Part shown: positions 15,648-23,111 of the stretch, one piece after another
Layout: the number at the start of each line of letters is the position of its first letter
How positions within the stretch are numbered: the first letter of the stretch is position 1
Source: Neglectibacter sp. X58
GTDB lineage: Bacteria; Bacillota; Clostridia; Oscillospirales; Acutalibacteraceae
Direction of reading: 5' to 3'
NCBI RefSeq assembly: GCF_009936035.1
Contig: NZ_QWEO01000033.1
Location: 1 to 33,610 of the forward strand
DNA length: 33,610 nucleotides
Program-made: the position numbers and the translations under genes
Notes under the pieces: model-generated
Told to the model about the DNA's origin: nothing
Database searches by the model: none
Seen by the model: only the letters and a program-made list of their open reading frames with translations

Positions 15648-16490
15648 CTAGGCGCCTTCCATGCTTACCCGTCCTGTGCGGCCCTGGACAGAGTGCCCTA
15701 AGAACAGCTCTGCCACGCCTGTAAAGCTTTCCGGCTCGTCGGTGACAAAAAAAGCGGCGCTGCGGGGGTTTCCCTCCCCGCAGAGAAGGCCGTCCTCTGC
15801 CAGCCGCCCGGCTAGGGCCAGGGCGGCTTCCCGGCCCGCGTCCACCAGGGACACGGAATGGCCCATTACGCTGGCGATGATGGGGGCAATGATGGGATAG
15901 TGGGTGCAGCCCAGAATCAGGGTGTCCACGCCGGCTTCCCGCACGGGGCCTAAGTACCGCTGGGCCACCAGCCGGGTGACCTCCTCCTGGGGGGAGATAA
16001 AGGCGTTTTCCACCAAGGGCACAAAGAGGGGGCAGGCCTGGGAGTATACCTCCAGCTTGTAGTCGATCCCCAAAAGGGCCTGGCGGTAGGCGTCGCTGTG
16101 GATGGTGGCGCTGGTGCCGATAACGCCCACTTTTTTGTTCTTGGTAAGCCCGGCGGCAGCCTTTGCCGAGGGGCCGATAACATCGAAATAGGGCACAGGC
16201 AGGCTTCTGCCAATGTCTCCCGCTGTAGAGCTTACTGTGCCGCAGGCCGCCAGCACAGCCTTCACATCGTGGTTCATCAGGAAGGCCATGTCCTGGGCGG
16301 CATAGCGGCGGATGGTTTCCCGGCTGCGGGTGCCATAGGGCACCCGGCCAGTGTCCCCAAAGTATACAATGCTCTCCCGGGGCAGGATTTTCTCCAACTC
16401 CTTCACAGCCGTAAGGCCCCCCAGGCCGGAATCGAATACGCCGATGGGCCGGTTGTCGGGCTTTCGGCTGCCAGCAGGCTGGTTATCCAT
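15648..16490 (-). CDS. murI: Glutamate racemase
   Basis: The protein has 280 residues and makes D-glutamate for peptidoglycan from L-glutamate. Visible motifs are GVFDSGLGGLTAVKEL (substrate Asp/Ser), YFGDTGRVPYGTRS, the first catalytic Cys in AACGTVSS and the second in LILGCTHYP. The first Cys is followed by Gly rather than the common Asn (usually CNTA), a local variation; both cysteines are kept. The ATG at 16490 has AAGGGGG overlapping the end of ddl, so the two are translationally close (13-nt gap). Confidence 0.95.
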   Translation of the reverse strand: MDNQPAGSRKPDNRPIGVFDSGLGGLTAVKELEKILPRESIVYFGDTGRVPYGTRSRETIRRYAAQDMAFLMNHDVKAVLAACGTVSSTAGDIGRSLPVPYFDVIGPSAKAAAGLTKNKKVGVIGTSATIHSDAYRQALLGIDYKLEVYSQACPLFVPLVENAFISPQEEVTRLVAQRYLGPVREAGVDTLILGCTHYPIIAPIIASVMGHSVSLVDAGREAALALAGRLAEDGLLCGEGNPRSAAFFVTDEPESFTGVAELFLGHSVQGRTGRVSMEGA

Positions 16491-16503
16491 TGCCGCCGCC
16501 CCC

Positions 16504-17586
16504 TTAGCAGCCCGCCTGCCGGAAGGCAAGGGCAATCAGCCTGTCAAGCAGCTCTCCATAGCGCAGCCCCATAGCCATCCACAGCTTGGGGTACATGCTG
16601 ATAGAGGTAAAGCCCGGCAGGGTGTTCAGCTCGTTTAGAACCACCCGACCGTCTCCCTCTGTCACGAAGAAGTCCACCCGGGCAAGGCCGGAGCAGCCCA
16701 GAAGCCGGTAGGCCCGCACAGCGGTTTCCTGAATCTGTTTGGCGGCTTCCTCCGGGATACGGGCAGGGATATAGAGCTGGCTGGTGCCGTTTACATATTT
16801 GTCGTCGTAATCATAAAACTGGGCGGAAGCGCCGATTTCCCCCACCATGGAGGCCAGGGCGTCCTGGCGGTTGCCCAGCACAGCGCACTCCACCTCCTGG
16901 CCCTTGATGCCTTCTTCCACCATGATTTTGCCGTCCTCTTTTGCCGCCTTGCGGATGGCCTCGTCCAGGCCCTCGGGAGACTCCACCTTGCTGACCCCCA
17001 CAGAGGAACCGGCGTTGGCAGGCTTCACAAACACAGGGAAGTCCAGGCGGGCGCAGATTTTATTTTTGATGGTTTCCGGCGCGCAGTCGAAGCGGTCGGC
17101 GTAAAACCACAGGTAATGGGCCTGCTCGATGTTGGCGGCGGAAAGCAGGGTGTGGGTGACAGCCTTATCCATGCAGATGGCGGAGGCTTCCGTGTTGCAC
17201 CCTACATAGGGGATGCCGGAAAGGGCCAGAAGGCCCTGGAGGGTGCCGTCCTCCCCGTTTTTTCCATGGAGGGCGGGGAATACGCAGTCCAGATGAATGG
17301 TGCGGGGGTTTTCCCCCAGCACCACCAGCCCGTGAAGGGAAGGATCCGGGGAGAGGAAGGCAGGCTCCACCGGGCCTTTCTCCCATTGCCCTGAGGGAAG
17401 CAGCGCAAGCTCGCCGGTATACAGCAGCCAGCGGCCCTCCTTGGTGATGCCCACCATGTGGATATCATATTTTTCCCTGTCCAGGTTTTCCAAAACCGAC
17501 GCTGCGGACATGAGGGAAACCTCATGCTCAGAAGACTTCCCGCCGAAAAGTACGGCAAGGTTGACTTTTTTACCGGATTCGCTCAT
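16504..17586 (-). CDS. ddl: D-alanine--D-alanine ligase
   Basis: The protein has 360 residues of the ATP-grasp family, joining two D-Ala for cell-wall precursors. Motifs are the N-terminal VLFGGKSSEHEVSLMSA, HGKNGEDGTLQG, VKPANAGSSVGV (ATP loop) and the omega-loop region YDYDDKYVNGTSQ. The metal-binding end is VVLNELNTLPGFTSISMYPK. The omega-loop Lys-Tyr pair fits D-Ala ligases rather than D-lactate ligases of the VanA type. Members with D-Ser specificity also keep a Lys-Tyr, so specificity is likely D-Ala but not proven. It is first gene of the operon, with its own promoter. Confidence 0.94.
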   Translation of the reverse strand: MSESGKKVNLAVLFGGKSSEHEVSLMSAASVLENLDREKYDIHMVGITKEGRWLLYTGELALLPSGQWEKGPVEPAFLSPDPSLHGLVVLGENPRTIHLDCVFPALHGKNGEDGTLQGLLALSGIPYVGCNTEASAICMDKAVTHTLLSAANIEQAHYLWFYADRFDCAPETIKNKICARLDFPVFVKPANAGSSVGVSKVESPEGLDEAIRKAAKEDGKIMVEEGIKGQEVECAVLGNRQDALASMVGEIGASAQFYDYDDKYVNGTSQLYIPARIPEEAAKQIQETAVRAYRLLGCSGLARVDFFVTEGDGRVVLNELNTLPGFTSISMYPKLWMAMGLRYGELLDRLIALAFRQAGC

Positions 17587-17667
17587 AATGATTCCATCTC
17601 ATTTCTATAAAAGGATATTTCATTCGGAAAGTACAGAAGGAGTTCAAAGGACATAACCCCGCTTTTC

Positions 17668-17696
17668 ATTATACTATATGCACCGGGATTTCGCAA
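17668..17696 (-). promoter_or_regulatory. Promoter of the ddl-murI-DUF1934 operon
   Basis: On the minus strand: TTGCGA (17691-17696), a 17-bp spacer and a perfect TATAAT (17668-17673), about 80 bp before the ddl start. Confidence 0.75.
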
Positions 17697-17788
17697 CCTG
17701 CAAAAGCTTTCGGGCAAGACTTTTCACAGGCCGGGCCGCTTCCCCTGGGAAAGGGGCAAAAAGCCGCCTCCCCCTGCGGAAAAAGTGC

Positions 17789-17817
17789 TTGACAAAGCCA
17801 GGGAGGTGTGGTATATT
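17789..17817 (+). promoter_or_regulatory. Promoter of the rplJ-rplL operon
   Basis: A perfect TTGACA (17789-17794), a 17-bp spacer and TATATT (17812-17817). Transcription starts about 17824, leaving a leader of about 240 nt. Confidence 0.88.
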
Positions 17818-17828
17818 GTAGAAGCTGT

Positions 17829-17916
17829 CCAGAACCAGAGACAGCAGGTAACAGCCATAAGCGCTGTGTAAACGGGTTGACCGGCCTGCCGAGGGAAAGA
17901 CAAGCGTTGTGCTTAA
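17829..17916 (+). ncRNA. Ribosomal protein L10 leader RNA
   Basis: The segment with GAGACAGCAGGT (17838-17849) and CCTGCCGAGGGAAAGAC (17885-17901) matches the conserved L10-leader pattern found ahead of rplJ in bacteria. AGCAGG and CCTGCC form the closing helix. Excess L10, with L7/L12, binds this RNA to reduce expression of its own operon. Recognition is by eye from motif and position. Confidence 0.82.
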
Positions 17917-17932
17917 GTTTTTTGCAGCGTTT

Positions 17933-17971
17933 GTGCGCCTTCCTGCGGTTTTGCCGGGAAAGGCGCTTTTT
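17933..17971 (+). terminator. Attenuator in the rplJ leader
   Basis: GCGCCTTCC (17935-17943) pairs with GGGAAAGGCGC (17956-17966) with a small bulge, followed by TTTTT. It is a Rho-independent terminator located between the L10-leader motif and rplJ, so L10 binding probably favours termination here. A further hairpin, TTTGAAAAGG (17995-18004) / CCTTTTCAAA (18026-18035), lies just upstream of the ribosome site. Confidence 0.75.
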
Positions 17972-18062
17972 GTGTTGTTTTGAAACACGTCCCCTTTGAA
18001 AAGGACGAAAGCTTTTGGCTTTATCCCTTTTCAAATGGAACGGCAACCGGAGGTGAAACGAA

Positions 18063-18593
18063 TTGCCCAGTGAGAAAATTTTGGAGCAGAAGCAGCAGCA
18101 GGTGGCGGCTTTAAAGGAAGCCTTTGAAAAGGCCAACGTAGGCGTACTGGTAAACTACAACGGCATCACCGTGGAGAAGGACACAAAGCTGCGCAAGCAG
18201 CTGCGGGAAGCCGGCTGTGTGTATAAGGTTGTGAAGAACACTCTGCTGTCCCGCGCCTTTAAGGATGCGGGAATCGAGGGCCTGGACGAGTGCCTCAACG
18301 GCACCACCGCCATTGCCTACAGCGAGAACGGCTACACCGAGGCCCCGAAGATCCTTTCCGATTACGCCAAGGATAATGAGAACTTCCAGGTGAAGGCCGG
18401 CTTTATTGACGGCGGCGCGGTAGACGCCAAGAGCATCGACGCTCTGGCGAAGCTGCCCTCTAAGGAAGTGCTGCTGGCCCAGGTTCTGGGCGGCCTGAAC
18501 GGGCCTATCCAGGGCTTTGCCAATGTGCTCAATGGCACCATGCGCGGCCTGGTAATCGCGCTTAACGCCATTGCGGAGAAGCAGGGGGCATAA
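18063..18593 (+). CDS. rplJ: 50S ribosomal protein L10
   Basis: The protein has 176 residues of normal length, forming the base of the L7/L12 stalk. Motifs include VLVNYNGITVEKDTKLRKQL, VVKNTLLSRA and the C-terminal helix that binds L7/L12 dimers. The start is TTG at 18063, chosen because GGAGG lies 9 nt upstream and the reading begins with the family N-terminus PSEKI. A TTG start fits tight autogenous control. Confidence 0.97.
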   Translation: MPSEKILEQKQQQVAALKEAFEKANVGVLVNYNGITVEKDTKLRKQLREAGCVYKVVKNTLLSRAFKDAGIEGLDECLNGTTAIAYSENGYTEAPKILSDYAKDNENFQVKAGFIDGGAVDAKSIDALAKLPSKEVLLAQVLGGLNGPIQGFANVLNGTMRGLVIALNAIAEKQGA

Positions 18594-18646
18594 GTCCCCG
18601 GATTAAGTTAAGCTGAAAAGAGAATTTTAAATGGAGGTATTTACCC

Positions 18647-19024
18647 ATGTCTGAGAAAGTAACCAACCTGATTGAAGAAGTAAAGGCCCTTACCGTCCTG
18701 GAGCTTTCCGAGCTGGTTAAGGCTCTGGAAGAGGAGTTCGGCGTATCCGCCGCTGCCCCCGCTGCTGTTGCTGTGGCCGCTCCTGCTGCTGCCGCTCCTG
18801 CTGCTGAGGAAAAGACCGAGTTTGACGTTGTGCTGAAGTCTGCCGGCGCCAACAAGATCAACGTTATCAAGGTTGTGAAGGAAGTCACCGGCCTGGGCCT
18901 GAAGGAAGCCAAGGCTCTGGTTGACGAGGCTCCCAAGACCGTGAAGGAAGGCGCTTCCAAGGATGACGCCGAGGCCCTGAAGGCCAAGCTGACTGAGGCT
19001 GGCGCTGAGGTCGAGCTGAAGTAA
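18647..19024 (+). CDS. rplL: 50S ribosomal protein L7/L12
   Basis: The protein has 125 residues. It has an N-terminal dimerisation helix ([20 protein letters not shown]), an Ala-Pro-rich hinge (about 35-55) and a C-terminal factor-binding domain ([19 protein letters not shown], then [16 protein letters not shown]). It is multi-copy in the stalk and recruits translation GTPases. A strong TGGAGG site is present, and the gene lies 53 nt after rplJ. Confidence 0.98.
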   Translation: MSEKVTNLIEEVKALTVLELSELVKALEEEFGVSAAAPAAVAVAAPAAAAPAAEEKTEFDVVLKSAGANKINVIKVVKEVTGLGLKEAKALVDEAPKTVKEGASKDDAEALKAKLTEAGAEVELK

Positions 19025-19059
19025 GCAGCGTAACGCTGGATCTAAAATGCATAGGAAAG

Positions 19060-19086
19060 GCCCTGGGGTTTCCCAGGGCTTTTTTG
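19060..19086 (+). terminator. Rho-independent terminator of rplJ-rplL
   Basis: GCCCTGGG (19060-19067) pairs with CCCAGGGC (19072-19079) around a 4-nt loop, followed by seven T. Confidence 0.95.
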
Positions 19087-19098
19087 TTTTTTCCGTTC

Positions 19099-19944
19099 CT
19101 ATTTCACAAGCTTGTATTCATAGCAGTTTTCTATGATTTCAAAGCCGATTTTCTGGTATACCCGGTTGGAGATGGGGTTCTTTTTATCCACGAAAAGGGT
19201 GCAGTATTCCTTGCCCTCCCTCAGCTTTTCCTGGCAGATGGCGGCGACTGTGTTCTGGCAGTAGCCCTTGCCCCGGTGCTGAGGCGGGGTGTATACCGCG
19301 CTGATACATGTCCCGTGGGGCAGGTCGCGGAACACAGCCGCCATGGAGACGGCCCCCTCCCCGGGCGCTTCAAAAAGATAATAGAGGCCGTTTTCCACCC
19401 GTCCGCCCTGTTCTTTGCGGATGTCCTCCAGGCTGTGGTCTTCCCCGTGGATGTCCAGATAGAAGCCATGGCACCACTGCGCCACAAGGCCCATATCATC
19501 CCCGGTGGTTTTCCGGACAGCCCCAGGCAGCTTTTCCGGCTGGATAACCTTTTTCAGCACCATGATGTCCATAGAGGAACGCAGGGAAAATTCCCCGCCG
19601 TAAGCTTCCATGAAAGCCTTTGCCAAATCTTCCCGGGCGGTGACGCCCTCGATTTCTATGTTCCCTTCCCGCAGGTACCGGGCCAGTTCTCCTGCCGCCT
19701 CCATAGATTTTTCCATCCCCTGGGGCGCGTTCAGGCAGATATTCCAGGGCGCGGTGTTGCCGAACAGCAGGCACATCCGGCCTTCTTCCTCATATCGTCC
19801 AAAGAGCAGGCCGGGGTGGCAGCCCTCCTCCCGGTGGGTCTGGGCGTTGCCCAAATTGAGCTGCACAAGGGCTTCGTTTTCCAGCAGGAAGTCCCGGTTT
19901 TCCTCCAAAAATTCCCCAGGCTTCCCATAAAGCTTACAAACCAT
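19099..19944 (-). CDS. GNAT-family N-acetyltransferase
   Basis: The protein has 281 residues. The C-terminal half holds the GNAT fold with the acetyl-CoA loop PQHRGKGYCQ (about residue 222), followed by CTLFVDKKNPISNRVYQKIGF, typical of the FR47-like subgroup. The N-terminal ~130 residues are a degenerate GNAT-like half with no recognised loop. The ATG at 19944 is fixed by AAAGGAGG 9 nt upstream; longer in-frame versions have no better site. It is a single gene, convergent with rplL. The acceptor substrate is unknown. Confidence 0.88.
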   Translation of the reverse strand: MVCKLYGKPGEFLEENRDFLLENEALVQLNLGNAQTHREEGCHPGLLFGRYEEEGRMCLLFGNTAPWNICLNAPQGMEKSMEAAGELARYLREGNIEIEGVTAREDLAKAFMEAYGGEFSLRSSMDIMVLKKVIQPEKLPGAVRKTTGDDMGLVAQWCHGFYLDIHGEDHSLEDIRKEQGGRVENGLYYLFEAPGEGAVSMAAVFRDLPHGTCISAVYTPPQHRGKGYCQNTVAAICQEKLREGKEYCTLFVDKKNPISNRVYQKIGFEIIENCYEYKLVK

Positions 19945-20064
19945 CTTTCTTTTCCTCCTTTCGGTTTTTGCCATTATAGCACCGGAGACAGGCTGTGTCA
20001 ATGCGCCGCCTGCAAAGGGAGAATTCTGCGCGGCCTCCCCAGCTTCTAATTTAGAAATATAGGC

Positions 20065-20093
20065 TTGATTTTTCACCTGCCTTTCTGTATAAT
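20065..20093 (+). promoter_or_regulatory. Promoter of the receiver/kinase operon
   Basis: TTGATT (20065-20070), a 17-bp spacer and TATAAT (20088-20093), about 55 bp before the receiver gene. Confidence 0.78.
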
Positions 20094-20147
20094 TTACTAT
20101 ATATGGACTGGGGGATTCCCCGGCAACGAAACAAGGAGGCGAGCCTA

Positions 20148-20510
20148 GTGCAGAAGCGCGTTTTGGTGGTAGACGATGACGAAATGAACCTGACAAGGGC
20201 CAGGATCATCTTGCAGAAGGATTATGAGGTGCTTTTGGCAAATTCGGGGATGGAAGCACTGCATATACTGAGCAAGGAGAAGGCCGACCTGGTCCTGCTG
20301 GATATTGAAATGCCGAAAATGAACGGATTTGTTACATTCAGGCGCATAAAGGAGACGTATGGCGAGATACCTGTCATCTTTTTAACGGCCTCGGGGCTGG
20401 AAGACGATGTGCTCAGCGCAATCAAGCTGGGCGCGGTGAATTACCTGAAAAAGCCTTTCCTGCCCCAGGAACTGCTCAGGCGGGTCGCGCTGGAGTTTGA
20501 GAACCAATGA
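20148..20510 (+). CDS. Stand-alone response-regulator receiver protein
   Basis: The protein has 120 residues, a complete CheY/Spo0F-like receiver with no output domain. The acidic pocket is D9-D10-D11, phospho-acceptor Asp52 (LVLLDIEMP), Thr80 (FLTAS) and Lys102 (LKKPF). GTG at 20148 is set by AAGGAGG; the in-frame upstream ATG lacks a site. Its stop overlaps the next gene's start (ATGA), so production is coupled to the kinase. It probably shuttles phosphate between the kinases and an Hpt domain, or acts by protein contact. Confidence 0.93.
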   Translation: MQKRVLVVDDDEMNLTRARIILQKDYEVLLANSGMEALHILSKEKADLVLLDIEMPKMNGFVTFRRIKETYGEIPVIFLTASGLEDDVLSAIKLGAVNYLKKPFLPQELLRRVALEFENQ

Positions 20511-23038
20511 GGGCGGAGGAACAGACAAGCAAACACCTGCTGCTGGCTGTCATCGCAACAGTTTTCAGCGTGGCGATGAACCTGATGACGGTTTTCATGG
20601 GGTGGGAGCTTTGGGTGATCCCTTTGATGGCGGCAGGCTGCCTCAGCGTGTGGGTTCTGCACATTGGGCGGATTGGCTCCGGGACGCTTTATGAAAGCCT
20701 GTGCGCCGGGCTGCTGCTTTTGGAATACTTTTTTTACAGCGTACACGAAACCAGCCTTTTTGATATCCCCAACATAGCCGGCATCCTGGTGTTTTCCCTG
20801 TTTATACTGAACAGGAAATGGATTCTGCACGCAATGTTTGCCCTGTATGTGCTGGCCCTGCTGTACCATACGCTGGTGCTCCATACCATCACCCCTGCCA
20901 TGGAGCTTCACGACGCGCTGCGCCTGGGGCTTGGCATGGTGGTGGTGCTGGGAGGGACTTCGCTGGCCCGGTACTGGATAAACAAACGCAATGCCCAGTG
21001 GAAATGGTATGAAAATGTGCTGGCAGAGCTGGAGACAGTGGGAAAGCAGAACGCTGTGTTTTTATCCAACGTTTCCCACGAGCTGCGCACCCCCATCAAC
21101 ATGGTTATCGGCATCAGCGAGGTGGCCCTGGGGAAAGACCCTCCCAAGGATATCCGGTCTGATCTGATGTCCATTGAAATGGCGGGCAAACGCCTGTCCA
21201 GCCAGATTAACAACATGATGGACTACACGGAGATTGTGGCAGGCACGCTGATTCCGGCAAAGGAAGAATACATGATCACCTCTGTGCTGAACGATGTGAT
21301 TACCACCACTGCCCTGCAAACAAACCGGCAGCATTTGGAGCTGGTGTTTGATATTGACCCGAAGGTGCCGGCAGCCCTTGTGGGCGACGCGGAGAAGATT
21401 TCCCACGTGCTGAAAATCCTGGTGGAAAACTCCGTCAAGTTCACAGAAGAGGGGGGCGTAAACGTCCGCATAGGATACCGGCAGGAAGCCTATGGCATGA
21501 ACCTGATCATAGATATCCATGACACGGGAATTGGCATGACGGACGCCCAGTTGGTGAAGATGTACGATGACTTTTACCAGGCGGATACCGGAAGCAGCCG
21601 TTTCGCAGGGGGGCTGGGGCTGGGGCTTCCCATTGCCAGAGGGCTTTTGGATGCCATGGGCGGCTTCATCCATTTTGACAGCAAGAGAAAGCAGGGCCTG
21701 CATGCCCACATCGTCATACCCCAAGGCGTGGTGGATCAGCGGCCCTGCATCGTTTTGCCCCATGCGGATAAGCTTTGCATCGGCTGCTACTTCAAGCCGG
21801 ATAAATATGCCTCCGATGAGGTTCGCGGCTATTATGACGGGCTGATTTTAAGCTTGATAAAAGGGCTTAACATCCAGGGGTATCAGGCCCATAATTTTGA
21901 GGGGCTGCTCAAGCTGCAGCGCAGCTATGAGCTGACCCATGTGTTCATTGCGCAACCGGAATATGAGGAAAACCCGGCGTATTATGAGGAGCTGGCGGAA
22001 ACCAAGTCGGTTATCGTCATTGCGGAAAGGGAGTTTGTCCTGAACAGCGGAAGCCGGCTGCTGGTGATACATAAGCCTTTTTCGGCCCTTTCCGTTGCAA
22101 ACCTGCTTAACGGGGAAATGGGTGAACGGGGCTTTATGGAGGATCAGGCCGCGGGCCGCAGGCCCTTCACCTGCATAGGGGTGCGGGCCTTAGCGGTGGA
22201 TGACGAGGAGATGAACCTGGTGGTGGCCAAGGGCGTGCTGGGCAGCTATGGGATAGACGTGGACACCTGCCTGAGCGGGCGGGAGGCTGTGGCCCGGTGC
22301 GAGAAAATCCCTTATGACATTGTTTTCCTGGATCACATGATGCCAGGCTTTGACGGCGTGGAAACCCTGAAACGGATCCGCGAGATCCGCGGCGGCGTAT
22401 ACCAGGATCTGCCCATTATCGCGCTGACCGCCAACACAGTCAGCGGCGCAAGGGAGATGTTCCGCAGCGAAGGGTTTACAGAGTTTGTCCCCAAGCCCAT
22501 TGAGCGCTCTGTTTTAGAGCGTGTCCTGCGGAAAGCCCTGCCGAAAAGCTGCATCCGGTACAGCGCAAAGCCCACAAAACAAGATGTATCCAAAGAGGAG
22601 GAAACTGCCGCCCCGGAAAGAGAAGAAGAGGATCGCGGCCTGGCGGAAGCGCCGGAGGCTGCCCAGCCCAAAGCGGATTTTGGGTCCTCCCCTTACGGCC
22701 GGCTGTCGGAAGCCGGCATCAACGTGAAGCTGGGGCTGGATTATTGTGCCGGGGAAGAGGCCTTTTACGGGGAGATGCTCCAGCTTTTCTGCGACCAGTG
22801 CGCGGACAAACAGGCGGAGATTGTTTCCCTGTATGAAAGCGGGGACTGGGGAGAGTATGCCGTGAAGGTTCACGCGCTTAAGAGCACATCCCTGACAATA
22901 GGCGCGGAAGCCCTTTCCGCACAGGCAAAGGCCCTGGAGCTGGCGGGGAAAAAGGGGGACGCGGATTATATCCGGGAGCACCATCCCGCGCTGCTGCGCA
23001 GCTATACAGAGCTTTGCGAACAGATTGCCGCAATATGA
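20507..23038 (+). CDS. Hybrid histidine kinase with receiver and Hpt domains
   Basis: The protein has 843 residues. It has about five or six membrane helices (15-160), a short coiled linker, and HisKA with phospho-His191 in NVSHELRTPINMVIG. The ATPase has N-box VLKILVENSVKFTEE, G1 DTGIGM and G2 GLGLGLP. A degenerate receiver-like segment (about 395-540, no phospho-Asp evident) precedes a true receiver with phospho-Asp609 (IVFLDHMMPGFDGV). A charged linker leads to a C-terminal Hpt with phospho-His789 (VHALKSTSLTIGA). It can therefore autophosphorylate, pass phosphate to its receiver and on to Hpt, and hand it to the small receiver encoded just before it (ATGA overlap). The signal is unknown; no large outside sensor domain is seen, so it may sense through the membrane segment. 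Confidence 0.93.
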   Translation: MRAEEQTSKHLLLAVIATVFSVAMNLMTVFMGWELWVIPLMAAGCLSVWVLHIGRIGSGTLYESLCAGLLLLEYFFYSVHETSLFDIPNIAGILVFSLFILNRKWILHAMFALYVLALLYHTLVLHTITPAMELHDALRLGLGMVVVLGGTSLARYWINKRNAQWKWYENVLAELETVGKQNAVFLSNVSHELRTPINMVIGISEVALGKDPPKDIRSDLMSIEMAGKRLSSQINNMMDYTEIVAGTLIPAKEEYMITSVLNDVITTTALQTNRQHLELVFDIDPKVPAALVGDAEKISHVLKILVENSVKFTEEGGVNVRIGYRQEAYGMNLIIDIHDTGIGMTDAQLVKMYDDFYQADTGSSRFAGGLGLGLPIARGLLDAMGGFIHFDSKRKQGLHAHIVIPQGVVDQRPCIVLPHADKLCIGCYFKPDKYASDEVRGYYDGLILSLIKGLNIQGYQAHNFEGLLKLQRSYELTHVFIAQPEYEENPAYYEELAETKSVIVIAEREFVLNSGSRLLVIHKPFSALSVANLLNGEMGERGFMEDQAAGRRPFTCIGVRALAVDDEEMNLVVAKGVLGSYGIDVDTCLSGREAVARCEKIPYDIVFLDHMMPGFDGVETLKRIREIRGGVYQDLPIIALTANTVSGAREMFRSEGFTEFVPKPIERSVLERVLRKALPKSCIRYSAKPTKQDVSKEEETAAPEREEEDRGLAEAPEAAQPKADFGSSPYGRLSEAGINVKLGLDYCAGEEAFYGEMLQLFCDQCADKQAEIVSLYESGDWGEYAVKVHALKSTSLTIGAEALSAQAKALELAGKKGDADYIREHHPALLRSYTELCEQIAAI

Positions 23039-23111
23039 ACGCGGTATTTTGAGGCGTGCCCGGTTAAAGGCTTGGGCTTGGGCGCGCTCGTTTTGAGGAG
23101 TGAAAGAATGC

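Noticed and set aside
19084-20049. 321-residue plus-strand frame opposite the acetyltransferase
   Set aside because: Shadow of the GNAT gene; it starts inside the rplL terminator.
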